Shown here: positions 16,979 to 25,495 of the stretch, one piece after another
Numbering within the stretch: position 1 is the stretch's first letter
Layout of the letters: every line of letters starts with the position of its first letter
Assembly: GCA_021205455.1 (NCBI GenBank)
Contig: JAJPXL010000136.1
Coordinates: 1-64,000, forward strand
Reading direction: 5' to 3'
DNA from: Clostridiales bacterium
GTDB lineage: Bacteria > Bacillota > Clostridia > Oscillospirales > Oscillospiraceae
DNA length: 64,000 bases
Notes under the pieces: generated by a model
Database searches by the model: none
What the model was told of the DNA's origin: nothing
The model's input: only the letters and a program-made list of their open reading frames with translations
Position numbers and translations under genes: made by a program

Positions 16979-18157
16979 ATGCCACAATTAAGCAAACGGG
17001 TAGGAACCTTTACGGACTCCGTTATCCGCCGGATGACAAGAATCAGCAACCAATACGGGGCCATCAACCTGTCCCAGGGATTTCCGGACTTCGACCCGCC
17101 CAGGCCTATCATGGACGCCCTGGCCAAGGCCGCGTATGAGGGGCCCCACCAGTATTCCATCACCTTCGGCGCGCAGAACTTCCGCCAGGCCCTGGCGGAG
17201 AAGCAGAGTAAGGCCATCGGCAGGGCCATCGACCCGGAGACGGAAATCGTCGTGACCTGCGGCAGCACGGAGGCCATGATGTGCGCCATGATGACGGTGT
17301 GCAACCCCGGCGACAAGGTCATGGTCTTTTCCCCTTTCTATGAAAACTACGGGGCAGACGCCATTCTGTCCGGGGCGGAGCCGATTTACATTCCCCTGAC
17401 GCCGCCGGAGTACAACTATGACATTGCGCTGGTGGAGAAGGGCTTCCGGCAGGGGGCGAAGGCCATCGCGGTCTGCAACCCCTCCAACCCCTGCGGCAAG
17501 GTGTTCACCCGGGAGGAGCTGTTGGCCATCGGAACGCTGGCGGTGCAGTACGACGCCTACGTCATCACTGACGAGGTCTATGAGCACATCGTCTACGCGC
17601 CGTACCGTCACACCTGCATGGCCTCCCTGCCGGGGATGTATGACAACACCATCACCTGCAACTCCCTCTCCAAAACCTATTCCATCACCGGCTGGCGGCT
17701 GGGCTACCTGATTGGGCCGGCGGATGTGGTGGAGAACGCCAAAAAGGTTCACGACTTCCTGACCGTTGGGGCGGCTGCGCCGTTGCAGGAGGCGGCCACC
17801 GTGGGCCTGCGGTTTGACGAAAGCTATTACGACACCCTGCGGGAGGTCTACACCCAAAAGCGGGACTATTTCCTGGCGGGGCTTGACCGGGCGGGGCTGA
17901 AACATAACGTGCCCCAGGGGACCTACTTCGTCATGGTGGACATTCAGGACTTTCTGGATCTGCCCATGTTTGCCGGGTTCACCGATTTGCAGTTCTGCGA
18001 GTGGGTGATTCAGCACATCGGCGTGGCGGCGGTGCCAGGCTCCAGCTTCTTCCGGGAGCCCGTCAACCACTATATCCGCTTCCACTTCGCCCGGGAGCAA
18101 CCCACCCTGGAGGAAGCCATTCGCCGGCTCTGCAAGCTGGGGGAGCTGCTGAAATAA
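16979..18157 (+). CDS. Pyridoxal-phosphate aminotransferase, class I/II
   Basis: 392 residues from ATG 16979 (MPQLSKRV); an upstream TTG at 16928 is less likely. INLSQGFPDFD and YSITFGAQNFRQAL at the N-terminus, AVCNPSNPCGK in the middle, ITDEVYEHIVY, and the PLP Schiff-base Lys232 in SLSKTYSITGWRLGY are diagnostic of fold-type I aminotransferases of the aspartate/aromatic (kynurenine aminotransferase-like) branch. It has its own promoter. Substrate specificity cannot be read from sequence. Confidence 0.92.
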   Translation: MPQLSKRVGTFTDSVIRRMTRISNQYGAINLSQGFPDFDPPRPIMDALAKAAYEGPHQYSITFGAQNFRQALAEKQSKAIGRAIDPETEIVVTCGSTEAMMCAMMTVCNPGDKVMVFSPFYENYGADAILSGAEPIYIPLTPPEYNYDIALVEKGFRQGAKAIAVCNPSNPCGKVFTREELLAIGTLAVQYDAYVITDEVYEHIVYAPYRHTCMASLPGMYDNTITCNSLSKTYSITGWRLGYLIGPADVVENAKKVHDFLTVGAAAPLQEAATVGLRFDESYYDTLREVYTQKRDYFLAGLDRAGLKHNVPQGTYFVMVDIQDFLDLPMFAGFTDLQFCEWVIQHIGVAAVPGSSFFREPVNHYIRFHFAREQPTLEEAIRRLCKLGELLK

Positions 18158-18519
18158 GCCTGTAGAGGGGCCTGTGAACAAGTGCAGCTGCGGTGGTCGC
18201 CCCTTCCCTACGGTGTGCTGCTTCGGATGACTATGGGACTGTGAGACTTTTCCCACAGTGATTGCCAGCCTCCGTTGTAACAGCTTTACCATCGCTTCAC
18301 GCTTGATAATGATACACCATATTTCCGCGCTGCAAATATCTTCCCTTTTCGCATTGCTGCCTTCACAGCAGATTGAAGGCGATGGACTTCCTGTGTTAAA
18401 ATATTCGTAGAGAAGTTTTCTCCTTTGTGTGCGGTTGATGGTACTTAAACTATAACACATTGGTTTGGCCCTCTCTACTTTTTTCTGGGGGTAGGTCCTA
18501 TCATTTTAATACATCCAAA
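18158..18519. other. 362-bp intergenic region
   Basis: No gene supported. AT content rises towards 18500. A weak hairpin (CTGTG/CACAG type, 18239-18262) lacks a clear T run. Antisense open frames crossing this stretch are unsupported. Confidence 0.5.
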
Positions 18520-19107
18520 TCATAAAAAATTGTTTGTTGCTGCATCTCGGAGTAAGGCTGGGACAGAAACATCTAAAAATCGTGTCAAATAAGTAATCAT
18601 TCTTTCCCTTTTCGCATCATCTGTGGTCTGGATATAGTCTATAATCATGTTTGCGAACAATTCAGCGTACAAGTCGCTCAGAAACGCCTTATAGCCCGCA
18701 TCGACGTTTAATGCAAGCTCTGCCTCGGCGGTATCTACAAAATTTTGTATCACGGTAACAAAGTCGCGGGAGAAAAACTGCTTCATCCCATCCCTGCCCA
18801 TGCTGTCATAAGCACAGGCGATAAGATAGTCATTCTGTTCGATATAGTCCATTATGATTGGCAGAAATTCCCGATATTGCGCCATGGTATCATAATTTTT
18901 TGTGATACCTGTCGCCTCCTGGTCGAGCATCCAGGCCAGGAGGTCATATATATCCCTGAAATGATAATAAAAGGTCTTTCTGTTCAAATGACATTCTGTG
19001 ACTATTTCACTGACCGTTATGCTGGACAGGGCCTTTTTCCGCATTAAATTTTTCAATGCGTTTGCCATTTTCTGCCTGGTTTGCAAAGAGATTTCTTCAT
19101 GTGTCAT
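18520..19107 (-). CDS. TetR/AcrR family transcriptional regulator
   Basis: 195 residues from ATG 19107 (AGGA upstream). N-terminal HTH is SSITVSEIVTECHLNRKTFY then YHF, and the remaining ~140 residues are a helical ligand domain of the TetR_C_7-like sort. It is divergent from the broken AttH-like gene, and the spacer holds several TGTCCA boxes. This repeats the arrangement at the left end of the window, although the operators differ. The regulator looks intact while its neighbour is broken. Confidence 0.88.
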   Translation of the reverse strand: MTHEEISLQTRQKMANALKNLMRKKALSSITVSEIVTECHLNRKTFYYHFRDIYDLLAWMLDQEATGITKNYDTMAQYREFLPIIMDYIEQNDYLIACAYDSMGRDGMKQFFSRDFVTVIQNFVDTAEAELALNVDAGYKAFLSDLYAELFANMIIDYIQTTDDAKRERMITYLTRFLDVSVPALLRDAATNNFL

Positions 19108-19138
19108 ATTATCACCGTCCTGATTATAATATAATATC

Positions 19139-19225
19139 GGACAACTGTCCATGAAATTTGCCCCACAATAGTTCTATTTTGTCCATATATGCGCACATGG
19201 ACAGAACTGACCGTTGGATTGTCCA
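19139..19225. promoter_or_regulatory. Cluster of TGTCCA operator boxes
   Basis: GGACA-AC-TGTCC (19139-19150), TGTCCAT (19180-19186) facing ATGGACA (19197-19203), and TGTCCA inside the promoter spacer (19220-19225). These are repeated half-sites for one dimeric regulator, probably the divergent TetR. Confidence 0.5.
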
Positions 19226-19242
19226 TTCTGGGAGAATATAAT
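19214..19242 (+). promoter_or_regulatory. Promoter of the broken AttH-like gene
   Basis: TTGGAT (19214-19219), a 17-bp spacer and TATAAT (19237-19242). A TGTCCA box lies in the spacer. An AGGAGG ribosome binding site and ATG 19275 follow. Confidence 0.6.
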
Positions 19243-19274
19243 AAGTAAAAATCCTCAGGAGGTGCTTTTGGATT

Positions 19275-20279
19275 ATGGAAAACAAAGTTACCAGCACAAA
19301 AATCCCTATGTTTGTAGACAAGGAACGCGACCTGTGTGCAAAGGCAAACTGCGTCATAGATTCGTAGTATGTGAAATGCAACTTTGTCGCAGACGGGAAG
19401 CACATCGGCTTTGAATGGCATCAGTCCATCAATCATGGTGTCAAAAGCAACGTTCAGGTGGAGTTTCTTCTTATGGAGGATGGACAGTTTACAGACCGTT
19501 CCGTGGTGGAGAAAGTCTCCAAAACCAGCTATGCCTCCAAAGAAACCTGCCGTGTTTGTTCCAGTGTTGGCACATTTCAGGGAGATTCCACTGGCTTTAC
19601 ACTGAAACTGCAATCCGAAACGGAGGCTGTGGATGTCACGCTGACCCCCAGACCCGGTCATGTCCTGTATAACGGTGCAAACGGATTGATTCCCTTTGGC
19701 GTCGGCCTTTCCTATCAGTATTCCTTCCCGAACATGGAGATTGCCGGTACCGTTACCATTGGAGGCCGCATCTATGAGATCAAAGACACGATTGCATGGT
19801 TTGATCGCCAATGGGGCACTGTCGACAAAATTGATGGTGAACTCATGCAGCTTCTCCGGCAAGGAAACCCTGTGAAAGTGTACAGGGATGAGTGCTGATG
19901 GTTATGGCTTGGGATTGTCACAGACAAGGAAGCTGGCGAAGCAATCTCGCTGTGGGATCTTTACGCCTTTGGCAGACACAACACGTTTGCCACCGCCCGT
20001 GGCGCAAACGGCGAACAGATCAATGCAGAGGCGGACGTCCGCTATTACGACATCTGGACAAGCAAGGTTTCCGGCAACCGTTATCCCTCTAAAGTGGAGA
20101 TTGATATTCCCGGACTCCAGACCAACTTGACGCTGACCTCTTTGGTTTCTGAACCGGAATTTTCTCATCCAGGCGTGGCAACCGGCTGCCAAATGCTGTG
20201 CGATGTTGTCGGCATAAGCAAAAACAATCCTGTACGGCAGGCTTTAATTTTGGAAATGATCGGGAGCATTTGCAAGTGA
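19275..20279 (+). pseudogene. AttH/CrtC-like gene with two in-frame stops
   Basis: A single reading frame of 334 codons plus stop, about the length of the 331-residue paralogue at 926. It is interrupted by TAG (19365-19367) and TGA (19896-19898) with no frameshift. Family motifs survive: KHIGFEWHQ, YNGANGLIPFGV, the IAWFDRQWG core, and SLWDLYAFG after the second stop. Promoter and ribosome binding site are intact, so decay looks recent. Readthrough or stop reassignment is possible but not supported by neighbouring genes. Confidence 0.75.
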
Positions 20280-20403
20280 ACAAATGAATTGTTGGAAATG
20301 CAGTAAGGACAGCGGATGTAAATCAGATTTTTCAGTTATCAACCTGTGCTTGTTTGGATAGGAAGGGCTTGAAGGTCGTTTTATCGAAACAGGTACCATT
20401 AAT

Positions 20404-20445
20404 CCGGCAGGCCGTCACAGAAATTTGGCGGCCTGCCGGGTCTTT
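20404..20445 (+). terminator. Terminator after the AttH-like pseudogene
   Basis: Perfect 11-bp stem CCGGCAGGCCG/CGGCCTGCCGG with a 14-nt loop, then GTCTTTAT. The 256-bp gap around it holds no gene. Confidence 0.65.
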
Positions 20446-20535
20446 ATCATCCGGTCATGGTCAATTGCGTTCAGTCCCTAGGGTTCTTCCCGAAACTTCA
20501 CCTCCCGCTTTGTTCTGCACACAGTGTATTCACAT

Positions 20536-21141
20536 TCATACTGGCGTATGGTCAGCACACCTTTCGCAATATGGCCTGCAAAGTTTGCCACAAGCCCGCC
20601 CGTATAATTCCCGATAAAGCGCCTCCACCGCATGGTGTAGCTGCTCTGCGTCCTTTTTGTCAGCCGTATCATTCGTGGCGATGAACAGGATATTGTAGTC
20701 CACCCCAAATAACAGGCACCTGGAGGTTGTCCGTCCTGCTCCGTTCGACAGATAGAAACGAATGCGGCGCTCCCTTATCTGTCGCTCCTCCTCTGTCTTT
20801 GCTGAATCAGGGCTTTCGGCCTCAATGAACACACCGCATTTTGCGGACACAGTTCCGTTCAGGTCACGCAGGAATCTGCTGCCAATTCCATGTCCACGCA
20901 GTTCGGGGACAACGGCGAAGTAATCCAGCAGCGCATAAGAACTGCTTTGGGTCAGGATATAACAGGCGTATGCCACAAGGCTGTCCTCTTGATAATAACC
21001 ATAGCAGTCATATCGTCCTGCCTTTTGCATCCTTTCCATAGCGAAAAGGGGACGGCGCTCACCGCGTGGAAAGTCTTCTCTGATGTGTTTTTTGTATACA
21101 GCCCTCAATTCATCCGGCTCCAGCCTTTTCATGTAATTCAT
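20536..21141 (-). CDS. GNAT family N-acetyltransferase
   Basis: 201 residues from ATG 21141; a TTG at 21168 would add nine residues but lacks a ribosome binding site. The acetyl-CoA motif is FAVVPELRGHGIGSRFL, preceded by the YALLDY strand. The Cys-rich end (CGKLCRPYCERCADH) is unusual and might bind metal. It follows the MBL gene closely on the same strand and is probably cotranscribed. Confidence 0.8.
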   Translation of the reverse strand: MNYMKRLEPDELRAVYKKHIREDFPRGERRPLFAMERMQKAGRYDCYGYYQEDSLVAYACYILTQSSSYALLDYFAVVPELRGHGIGSRFLRDLNGTVSAKCGVFIEAESPDSAKTEEERQIRERRIRFYLSNGAGRTTSRCLLFGVDYNILFIATNDTADKKDAEQLHHAVEALYRELYGRACGKLCRPYCERCADHTPV

Positions 21142-21169
21142 ATAGTCATCGCTGCCCTTCCCTTTCAAG

Positions 21170-21952
21170 TCAGATTTCTATTTGCCTGCCTTCTATCATG
21201 TTCTCTATCGGCACGGTTACAGACATTCTTCGGCAAAAGGCATCTACCGGAACCAACTCGCTCAGCGGAGGGAAGGCATCATCGTAATGGTCCAGCAATA
21301 CACGTTTGGGGTTCAATCGCCTTATGATTGCCTCATTATGCGAATCAATATCGCTTCGCCCCTGATGCGGCAGAATCAGGGCGTCCGCTCCGGTTGGGTA
21401 TGCCACTTCATCAGCCAGATCTGCGCTGCCCATGATTTGTATGCGTTTCCCTTCCGCCTGGACCTCATAAAAAACAATCTCGTTCTTTTCTCTGTATCGC
21501 ACGTTTAATTTCAACAAATGAATTAGACGCGGAAATTGTCTCCAGGAGTTTAAACTGAACGCCTTTTCCAGGATAAGTTTAGTGTCGAATTGAATATGCT
21601 TTCCCTGATAAACACGAACAGAGACACCCGGAAAATGGAGCACATCGCCTGGCGCAATCCTGTGAAGCTTCGATTCCGGAAATCCCTGCTTTGTAAGGGT
21701 CGTTGCCGGCGTACCTGTCAGGAATATTGTGCAGGGTTTATTCTCGTACAGAGGCATAACACTGGACAGATGATCCAGGTGTCCGTGCGTAATCAGGATG
21801 TTAGCCGCACTTCTGAAAGCTGCTTCACGCTGCGTATACCGTTCCTCTGTTTCATATCCTTCTGGGAGATATTTTAAAAACGGATCAAACAGTAAAGCTG
21901 TTTCGGCACCTTCCAGAAGAATCGATGCTGTACCGTACCATGTTATTTTCAT
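21170..21952 (-). CDS. MBL-fold metallo-hydrolase
   Basis: 260 residues. N-terminal WYGTASILLEG and LFDP strands, metal-binding HGHLDH with His56, His58, Asp60 and His61, then GSADLADEV and a later LPHQGR. It resembles the UlaG/RomA-like branch of metal-dependent hydrolases (lactonase or phosphodiesterase-like). Cytoplasmic. AGGA lies before the ATG. It pairs with the downstream GNAT gene. Substrate unknown. Confidence 0.85.
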   Translation of the reverse strand: MKITWYGTASILLEGAETALLFDPFLKYLPEGYETEERYTQREAAFRSAANILITHGHLDHLSSVMPLYENKPCTIFLTGTPATTLTKQGFPESKLHRIAPGDVLHFPGVSVRVYQGKHIQFDTKLILEKAFSLNSWRQFPRLIHLLKLNVRYREKNEIVFYEVQAEGKRIQIMGSADLADEVAYPTGADALILPHQGRSDIDSHNEAIIRRLNPKRVLLDHYDDAFPPLSELVPVDAFCRRMSVTVPIENMIEGRQIEI

Positions 21953-22182
21953 ATTATCCTCATCACGTTTTCAACAGCTTTCAATATTTTTTTGATTAAC
22001 CGCTCCACAGGAATACGCAGTCCATCACCCTCGTGATGTTCAAAAGGGGGAGAGGATTTCCCCAGCAAAGCAAACGCAGCGTGCCTTTGCAGCACAAAGG
22101 CGGAGCTTTCTGCTTTGTGAGATGAAGCGAAACGTACCTAAAAACGCATAAAACGGATTGTTCTGCTACAATATTTGAGTAT

Positions 22183-22698
22183 TTAACTATAATTACAGTT
22201 GTTTGACAGATGACTTCCTGTAAATCGTCCCGGCAAAAATTCCAGGGTTGCGCAGCATTTGTCTGCAATGCACACCACCCACGCCTCTCTACATTTGGGC
22301 GGTATGGGTGTCAGCGGAAACATATGCCGCGTGATGATGTTTTCCTCGATGCCATTGATTCCGTAATCTGCCTTGGCATTTCTTGCTGCAATGACAGGGT
22401 GCCTGTATCCGTGCAGGACGTAAGTTTTCACACTTTCATTCCTGTGATATAAGAAATAATCATGGAGCAGCGCGCCCCGCACCAGGGAATCTATGTCGAA
22501 GGAGAAAGGCAGAGCATTTGCCATTGCCAAACTGACTTCGGCAACATGAACGCTGTGGTCATACACTGTCGTTTCCCTGTGGTGCAGGAATGTTTTTTCT
22601 GACGCAAACCGCCCCTCACTGGCTAGACTTTGAATGGTCATCTGAATTTTTTGCGCATTGCGCTTTTGCTGATTCTTTTTATCCCTGTTTGCCTTCAT
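22183..22698 (-). CDS. HD-domain protein
   Basis: 171 residues. A Lys/Gln-rich N-terminus leads to an HD phosphohydrolase core: YDHSVHVAEVSL (His48), LLHDYFLYH (His79-Asp80, His85), HPVIAARNA and the terminal HMFPLTPIPP. This pattern matches small clostridial HD proteins acting on nucleotides or similar phosphoesters. The gap of 230 bp to the next leftward gene (21953-22182) holds only weak repeats. No operon partner is apparent. Confidence 0.8.
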   Translation of the reverse strand: MKANRDKKNQQKRNAQKIQMTIQSLASEGRFASEKTFLHHRETTVYDHSVHVAEVSLAMANALPFSFDIDSLVRGALLHDYFLYHRNESVKTYVLHGYRHPVIAARNAKADYGINGIEENIITRHMFPLTPIPPKCREAWVVCIADKCCATLEFLPGRFTGSHLSNNCNYS

Positions 22699-22772
22699 GT
22701 TTCACGTCACGCTCCAACCATGATGCGCACCTGACTGTCGGCGAACTGTTCCGCCACATGGTTCTATATCAG

Positions 22773-23009
22773 TCATAGATGTTTACTTTTTCCCTCGTCA
22801 CTCATCTGTACCCAGGCGACGCGAAACACGCCATCCAACATTGTGTTCACATCGATGTTGACCGCCTTGTCCAGTCGGTTTTGAAATTCTGACAGCAGCG
22901 TTATCGTTTTGATGGAATAGTTCGCAGCGGTGCAGCAGTCATAGCTAAAACAGCCAAGGTTTCCATTCTGCGCACAGTAAAATTTTTGGTGGATAAAAAC
23001 GCTTGACTG
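22773..23009 (-). pseudogene. C-terminal gene remnant, family unknown
   Basis: An open leftward frame of 78 codons with coding-like composition (ANYSIKTITLLSEFQNRLDK, then MLDGVFRVAWVQM) but no start codon with a ribosome binding site. Its upstream end overlaps the rightward promoter at 23003. It looks like the tail of a lost gene. I do not recognise it. Confidence 0.35.
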
Positions 23010-23031
23010 TCACCGGCAACTGTGGTATCTT
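23003..23031 (+). promoter_or_regulatory. Promoter of the riboswitch-controlled gene
   Basis: TTGACT (23003-23008), a 17-bp spacer and TATCTT (23026-23031). The start near 23038 lies directly before the aptamer-like sequence. Confidence 0.7.
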
Positions 23032-23040
23032 ATGATTACC

Positions 23041-23114
23041 ATAAAGAGTGCGCGAGGGACAAGCCCTGGGACCGCACAGCAACCTACCGGTAAGGCAAGG
23101 TGCTAAAGCTTGAT
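23041..23114 (+). promoter_or_regulatory. SAM-riboswitch-like aptamer (SAM-I/IV clan)
   Basis: The leader contains the ordered SAM-I core elements AAAGAG, GAGGGAC, GCCC, AGCAACC and AAGGTGCTAA. GTGCG/CGCAC (P2) and CCTA..TAAGG (P3) stems are present. A short P1 can form between 23041-23046 and 23109-23114 with one mismatch. P1 is weaker than in classical S-boxes, so a SAM-I/IV variant is more likely. Downstream lie mutually exclusive antiterminator and terminator helices, which supports a transcriptional switch. Confidence 0.7.
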
Positions 23115-23180
23115 TCGATGGGTGCATATGTTTTTTACGGCTTCCATCGATTACGATGGGAGCTCTTCTTTGCGCTTTTA
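23115..23180 (+). terminator. Riboswitch expression platform
   Basis: Terminator stem GCTTCCATCG (23140-23149) with CGATGGGAGC (23154-23163), followed by TCTTCTTTGCGCTTTTA. The alternative pairing TCGATGG (23115-23121) with CCATCGA (23144-23150) would be the antiterminator. It ends 28 nt before the next ATG. Confidence 0.7.
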
Positions 23181-23207
23181 TGGAAAATCGCAAAGGAGTG
23201 TCATGTC

Positions 23208-23603
23208 ATGTCCAAATTAAAGAATGTCAACAGGGAAATCAAGAGGGCTGTGCAGGCCAGAAGGTGCCGGATTCCCAGAGAGGACCGCACGCTGACTGCG
23301 CTCACGAAGCTCAACGGCAGGGTCTACGTCTACTGCGGAGACCGAAAGACGCAGCAACGATTCATCGAAGATGCGGAGAATGAGTATTTCCGCTACGGAG
23401 ACGGTGTGTCGCTGCGGGAGAGAGCGCCAGACTCAATTATGGCGTTGAATCAAGACCGAACGATCAATTTTCTCGGCTTTGTAGGGACGATGGCGTTTCA
23501 CCATGCAGACCATCTCGGCATCGGGGAGGATGCTATCCCGCTTATCAGGGTCGATTACAGGAAATACATTGCAGGCTATCAGGATTTTATCTATAGACCC
23601 TGA
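23208..23603 (+). CDS. Hypothetical protein under riboswitch-like control
   Basis: 131 residues from ATG 23208, with AAAGGAG 9 nt upstream; an out-of-frame ATG 5 nt earlier opens only five codons. The N-terminus is basic (VNREIKRAVQARRCRIPRED), and GRVYVYCGDRKTQQRFIED and LGFVGTMAFHHADHLG follow. No signal peptide or membrane segment. I do not recognise the family. The leader suggests a link to methionine/SAM metabolism. It converges with the Y-family polymerase gene. Confidence 0.75.
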   Translation: MSKLKNVNREIKRAVQARRCRIPREDRTLTALTKLNGRVYVYCGDRKTQQRFIEDAENEYFRYGDGVSLRERAPDSIMALNQDRTINFLGFVGTMAFHHADHLGIGEDAIPLIRVDYRKYIAGYQDFIYRP

Positions 23604-23633
23604 TAGCGCTCAATCAACGTGGGTGCCATTTGC

Positions 23634-25151
23634 TTACGCCTTATGCCCTCCGATCTGTGCATTGCGGTCCTTTCCGGTGGCCCCTTCCTCCAGATTCATG
23701 CCTTTCAGCAGGGCGTTCTTCCCGTACTTTTTCTGGATGGCGAGGACCGCTTTTTGCCGCCGCTTCTCCTTTTCCAGCGCCTCCTGCTCCGCCTGCCGCT
23801 GCTGCTCCAGAGCGGCGTAATCGGTGAACAGGTCAAGCTGCTCCGGCTCCGGCGGACGCGCCAGATTCTCGCTGACAACGTGGTTGGCGACCACATACAT
23901 CCTGCGCACCAGCAGATTCCGGTCAACAATGCGGTCAAACAGCTCCATGGCGGCGTTGGTGATCAGCATGGTGGACGCCGTCTGCCGCCCCAGGTTGATG
24001 GAGCCGTGGGCCTGCTTGGGAACCTTCCTGCCGTAGTGGTCAGTGATGACTTCGCCCTTATATGCGTTCTGCCGTGACCGGTCGGCCAGGTTTTCGATGT
24101 CGTACCCAATGGTCAGCACGATTTGGTCCGCCACCAGCCCCTTGTCAACCAGGTCGAGGGATAGCGCATCCGCCATTTCCCGAACGACCAGCTTCGCCTT
24201 GTCAAACTCATAGGGCGAATGAAGCACCTGCCCGGAGCTGATGCTGTTGTTCTCCGGTTTGTATGCCTTGATGTCGGAAATGCGGCAGGGTTCCCAGCCC
24301 CAGGCATGGTCAATCAGCAGCTCGGCGTTGATACCGAACTCCTTGTAGAGCCTGTCCTCGCCATAGCTGCTCAGGCTGCACCTGGCAATGTCGCCCATTG
24401 TAGAAAGTCCCAGCTTCTCCAGGCGTTTCGCGTAGCCACGGCCCACCCGCCAGAAGTCGGTGATGGGCTGGTGCGCCCAAAGCTGCTGCCGGTAGCTCAT
24501 CTCGTTCAGCTCCGCGATACGCACACCGTCCTTGTCGGCGGGGATGTGCTTCGCCACGATGTCCATGGCGATTTTGCAAAGATAGAGGTTGGTGCCGATT
24601 CCGGCGGTAGCTGTGATGCCGGTTTCCTTCAGCACCTCCCGAATCATTTTCATGGCCAGCTCGTGGGGCGTGAGCCGATAGGTCTGCAAATAGCTGGTCA
24701 CATCCATGAATACCTCATCGATGCTGTACACATGGATGTCCTCCGGAGCGATGAACCGGAGGTAGACCTGATAAATCTCGGTGCTGCGCTGGATATAGTG
24801 AGCCATCTGAGGCGTGGCCACGATGTAGTCCAGCGCCAGCGACGGGTCAGCATTCAGCTCATTGATGTCGCAGGAGGTGCCGGTGAAGGTATGCCCCGGC
24901 GCGCGGCGCTGCCGGTCGCGGTTGACCTCCTTCACCCGCTGGACAACCTCAAACAGCCTCGCCCGTCCGGGAATGCCGTAGGATTTCAGCGCGGGGGACA
25001 CCGCAAGGCAGATGGTTTTCTCCGTGCGGCTCTGGTCGGCCACCACCAGATTGGTGGTCAGCGGGTCAAGCCCGCGCTCTGCGCACTTCACCGAGGCGTA
25101 GAAGGATTTCAGGTCGATGGCGATATAGGAACGGTCTGACAAACGGTTCAC
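23634..25151 (-). CDS. Y-family DNA polymerase (UmuC-like)
   Basis: 505 residues. YIAIDLKSFYASVKCAERG holds the first catalytic Asp, and VYSIDEVF supplies the S-I-D-E catalytic pair. A little-finger domain and a beta-clamp-binding QLDLF at 438-442 follow, then a charged coiled tail. It fits the UmuC/UvrX translesion polymerase group of Firmicutes. The GTG start sits directly after GGGAGGGG; a TTG at 25142 is an alternative. I see no clear LexA site upstream. Confidence 0.92.
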   Translation of the reverse strand: MNRLSDRSYIAIDLKSFYASVKCAERGLDPLTTNLVVADQSRTEKTICLAVSPALKSYGIPGRARLFEVVQRVKEVNRDRQRRAPGHTFTGTSCDINELNADPSLALDYIVATPQMAHYIQRSTEIYQVYLRFIAPEDIHVYSIDEVFMDVTSYLQTYRLTPHELAMKMIREVLKETGITATAGIGTNLYLCKIAMDIVAKHIPADKDGVRIAELNEMSYRQQLWAHQPITDFWRVGRGYAKRLEKLGLSTMGDIARCSLSSYGEDRLYKEFGINAELLIDHAWGWEPCRISDIKAYKPENNSISSGQVLHSPYEFDKAKLVVREMADALSLDLVDKGLVADQIVLTIGYDIENLADRSRQNAYKGEVITDHYGRKVPKQAHGSINLGRQTASTMLITNAAMELFDRIVDRNLLVRRMYVVANHVVSENLARPPEPEQLDLFTDYAALEQQRQAEQEALEKEKRRQKAVLAIQKKYGKNALLKGMNLEEGATGKDRNAQIGGHKA

Positions 25152-25495
25152 CCCCTCCCTTTCACTGTTTCCAGTATACCACAGTCAGCGGAAAATTGGC
25201 AGGAAAAAATCAGTTTCCGCTCCGAGTTTCCCGCTGAGCTTCCGCAAGGCGCTCTTGAGCACACAAAATTTTAGCTACGCTTCCGCTCCTTTCTGTGCTA
25301 TAATAGTCGACAGTACATTCCATGTCATGCGAGGATGGAGAAGTTTTCCGGTAACGGTATCGCACAAGAGGCTTTTCAAGCTGATGATTGAGGCAGGAGG
25401 AAAGCTAACATGGAAGCCCGGAGGGCGTGCGCAGTATAGGGCCCGGCCGGACGGGAACACCATTCGCAACGTAGAACGATTAGGAGGCGAAACGT
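25152..25495. other. 344-bp intergenic region
   Basis: Divergent region between the polymerase and the Sel1 gene. TATAAT at 25299-25304 is a plausible rightward -10 with a weak -35. On the leftward strand TATACT lies about 30 bp before the polymerase start. No gene or palindromic SOS box is evident. Confidence 0.45.

Noticed and set aside
16988..18460. Leftward 490-codon open frame
   Set aside because: It lies antisense to the aminotransferase, is rich in Gly/Val/His/Arg as GC-rich antisense frames are, and has no domain or ribosome binding site.
19365..19898. Selenocysteine or stop-codon reassignment in the AttH-like gene
   Set aside because: One stop is TAG and the other TGA, no SECIS-like hairpin is evident, and other genes use both codons as stops. 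Decay is simpler.
24219..25139. Rightward 306-codon open frame
   Set aside because: Antisense to the Y-family polymerase, which carries clear catalytic motifs.
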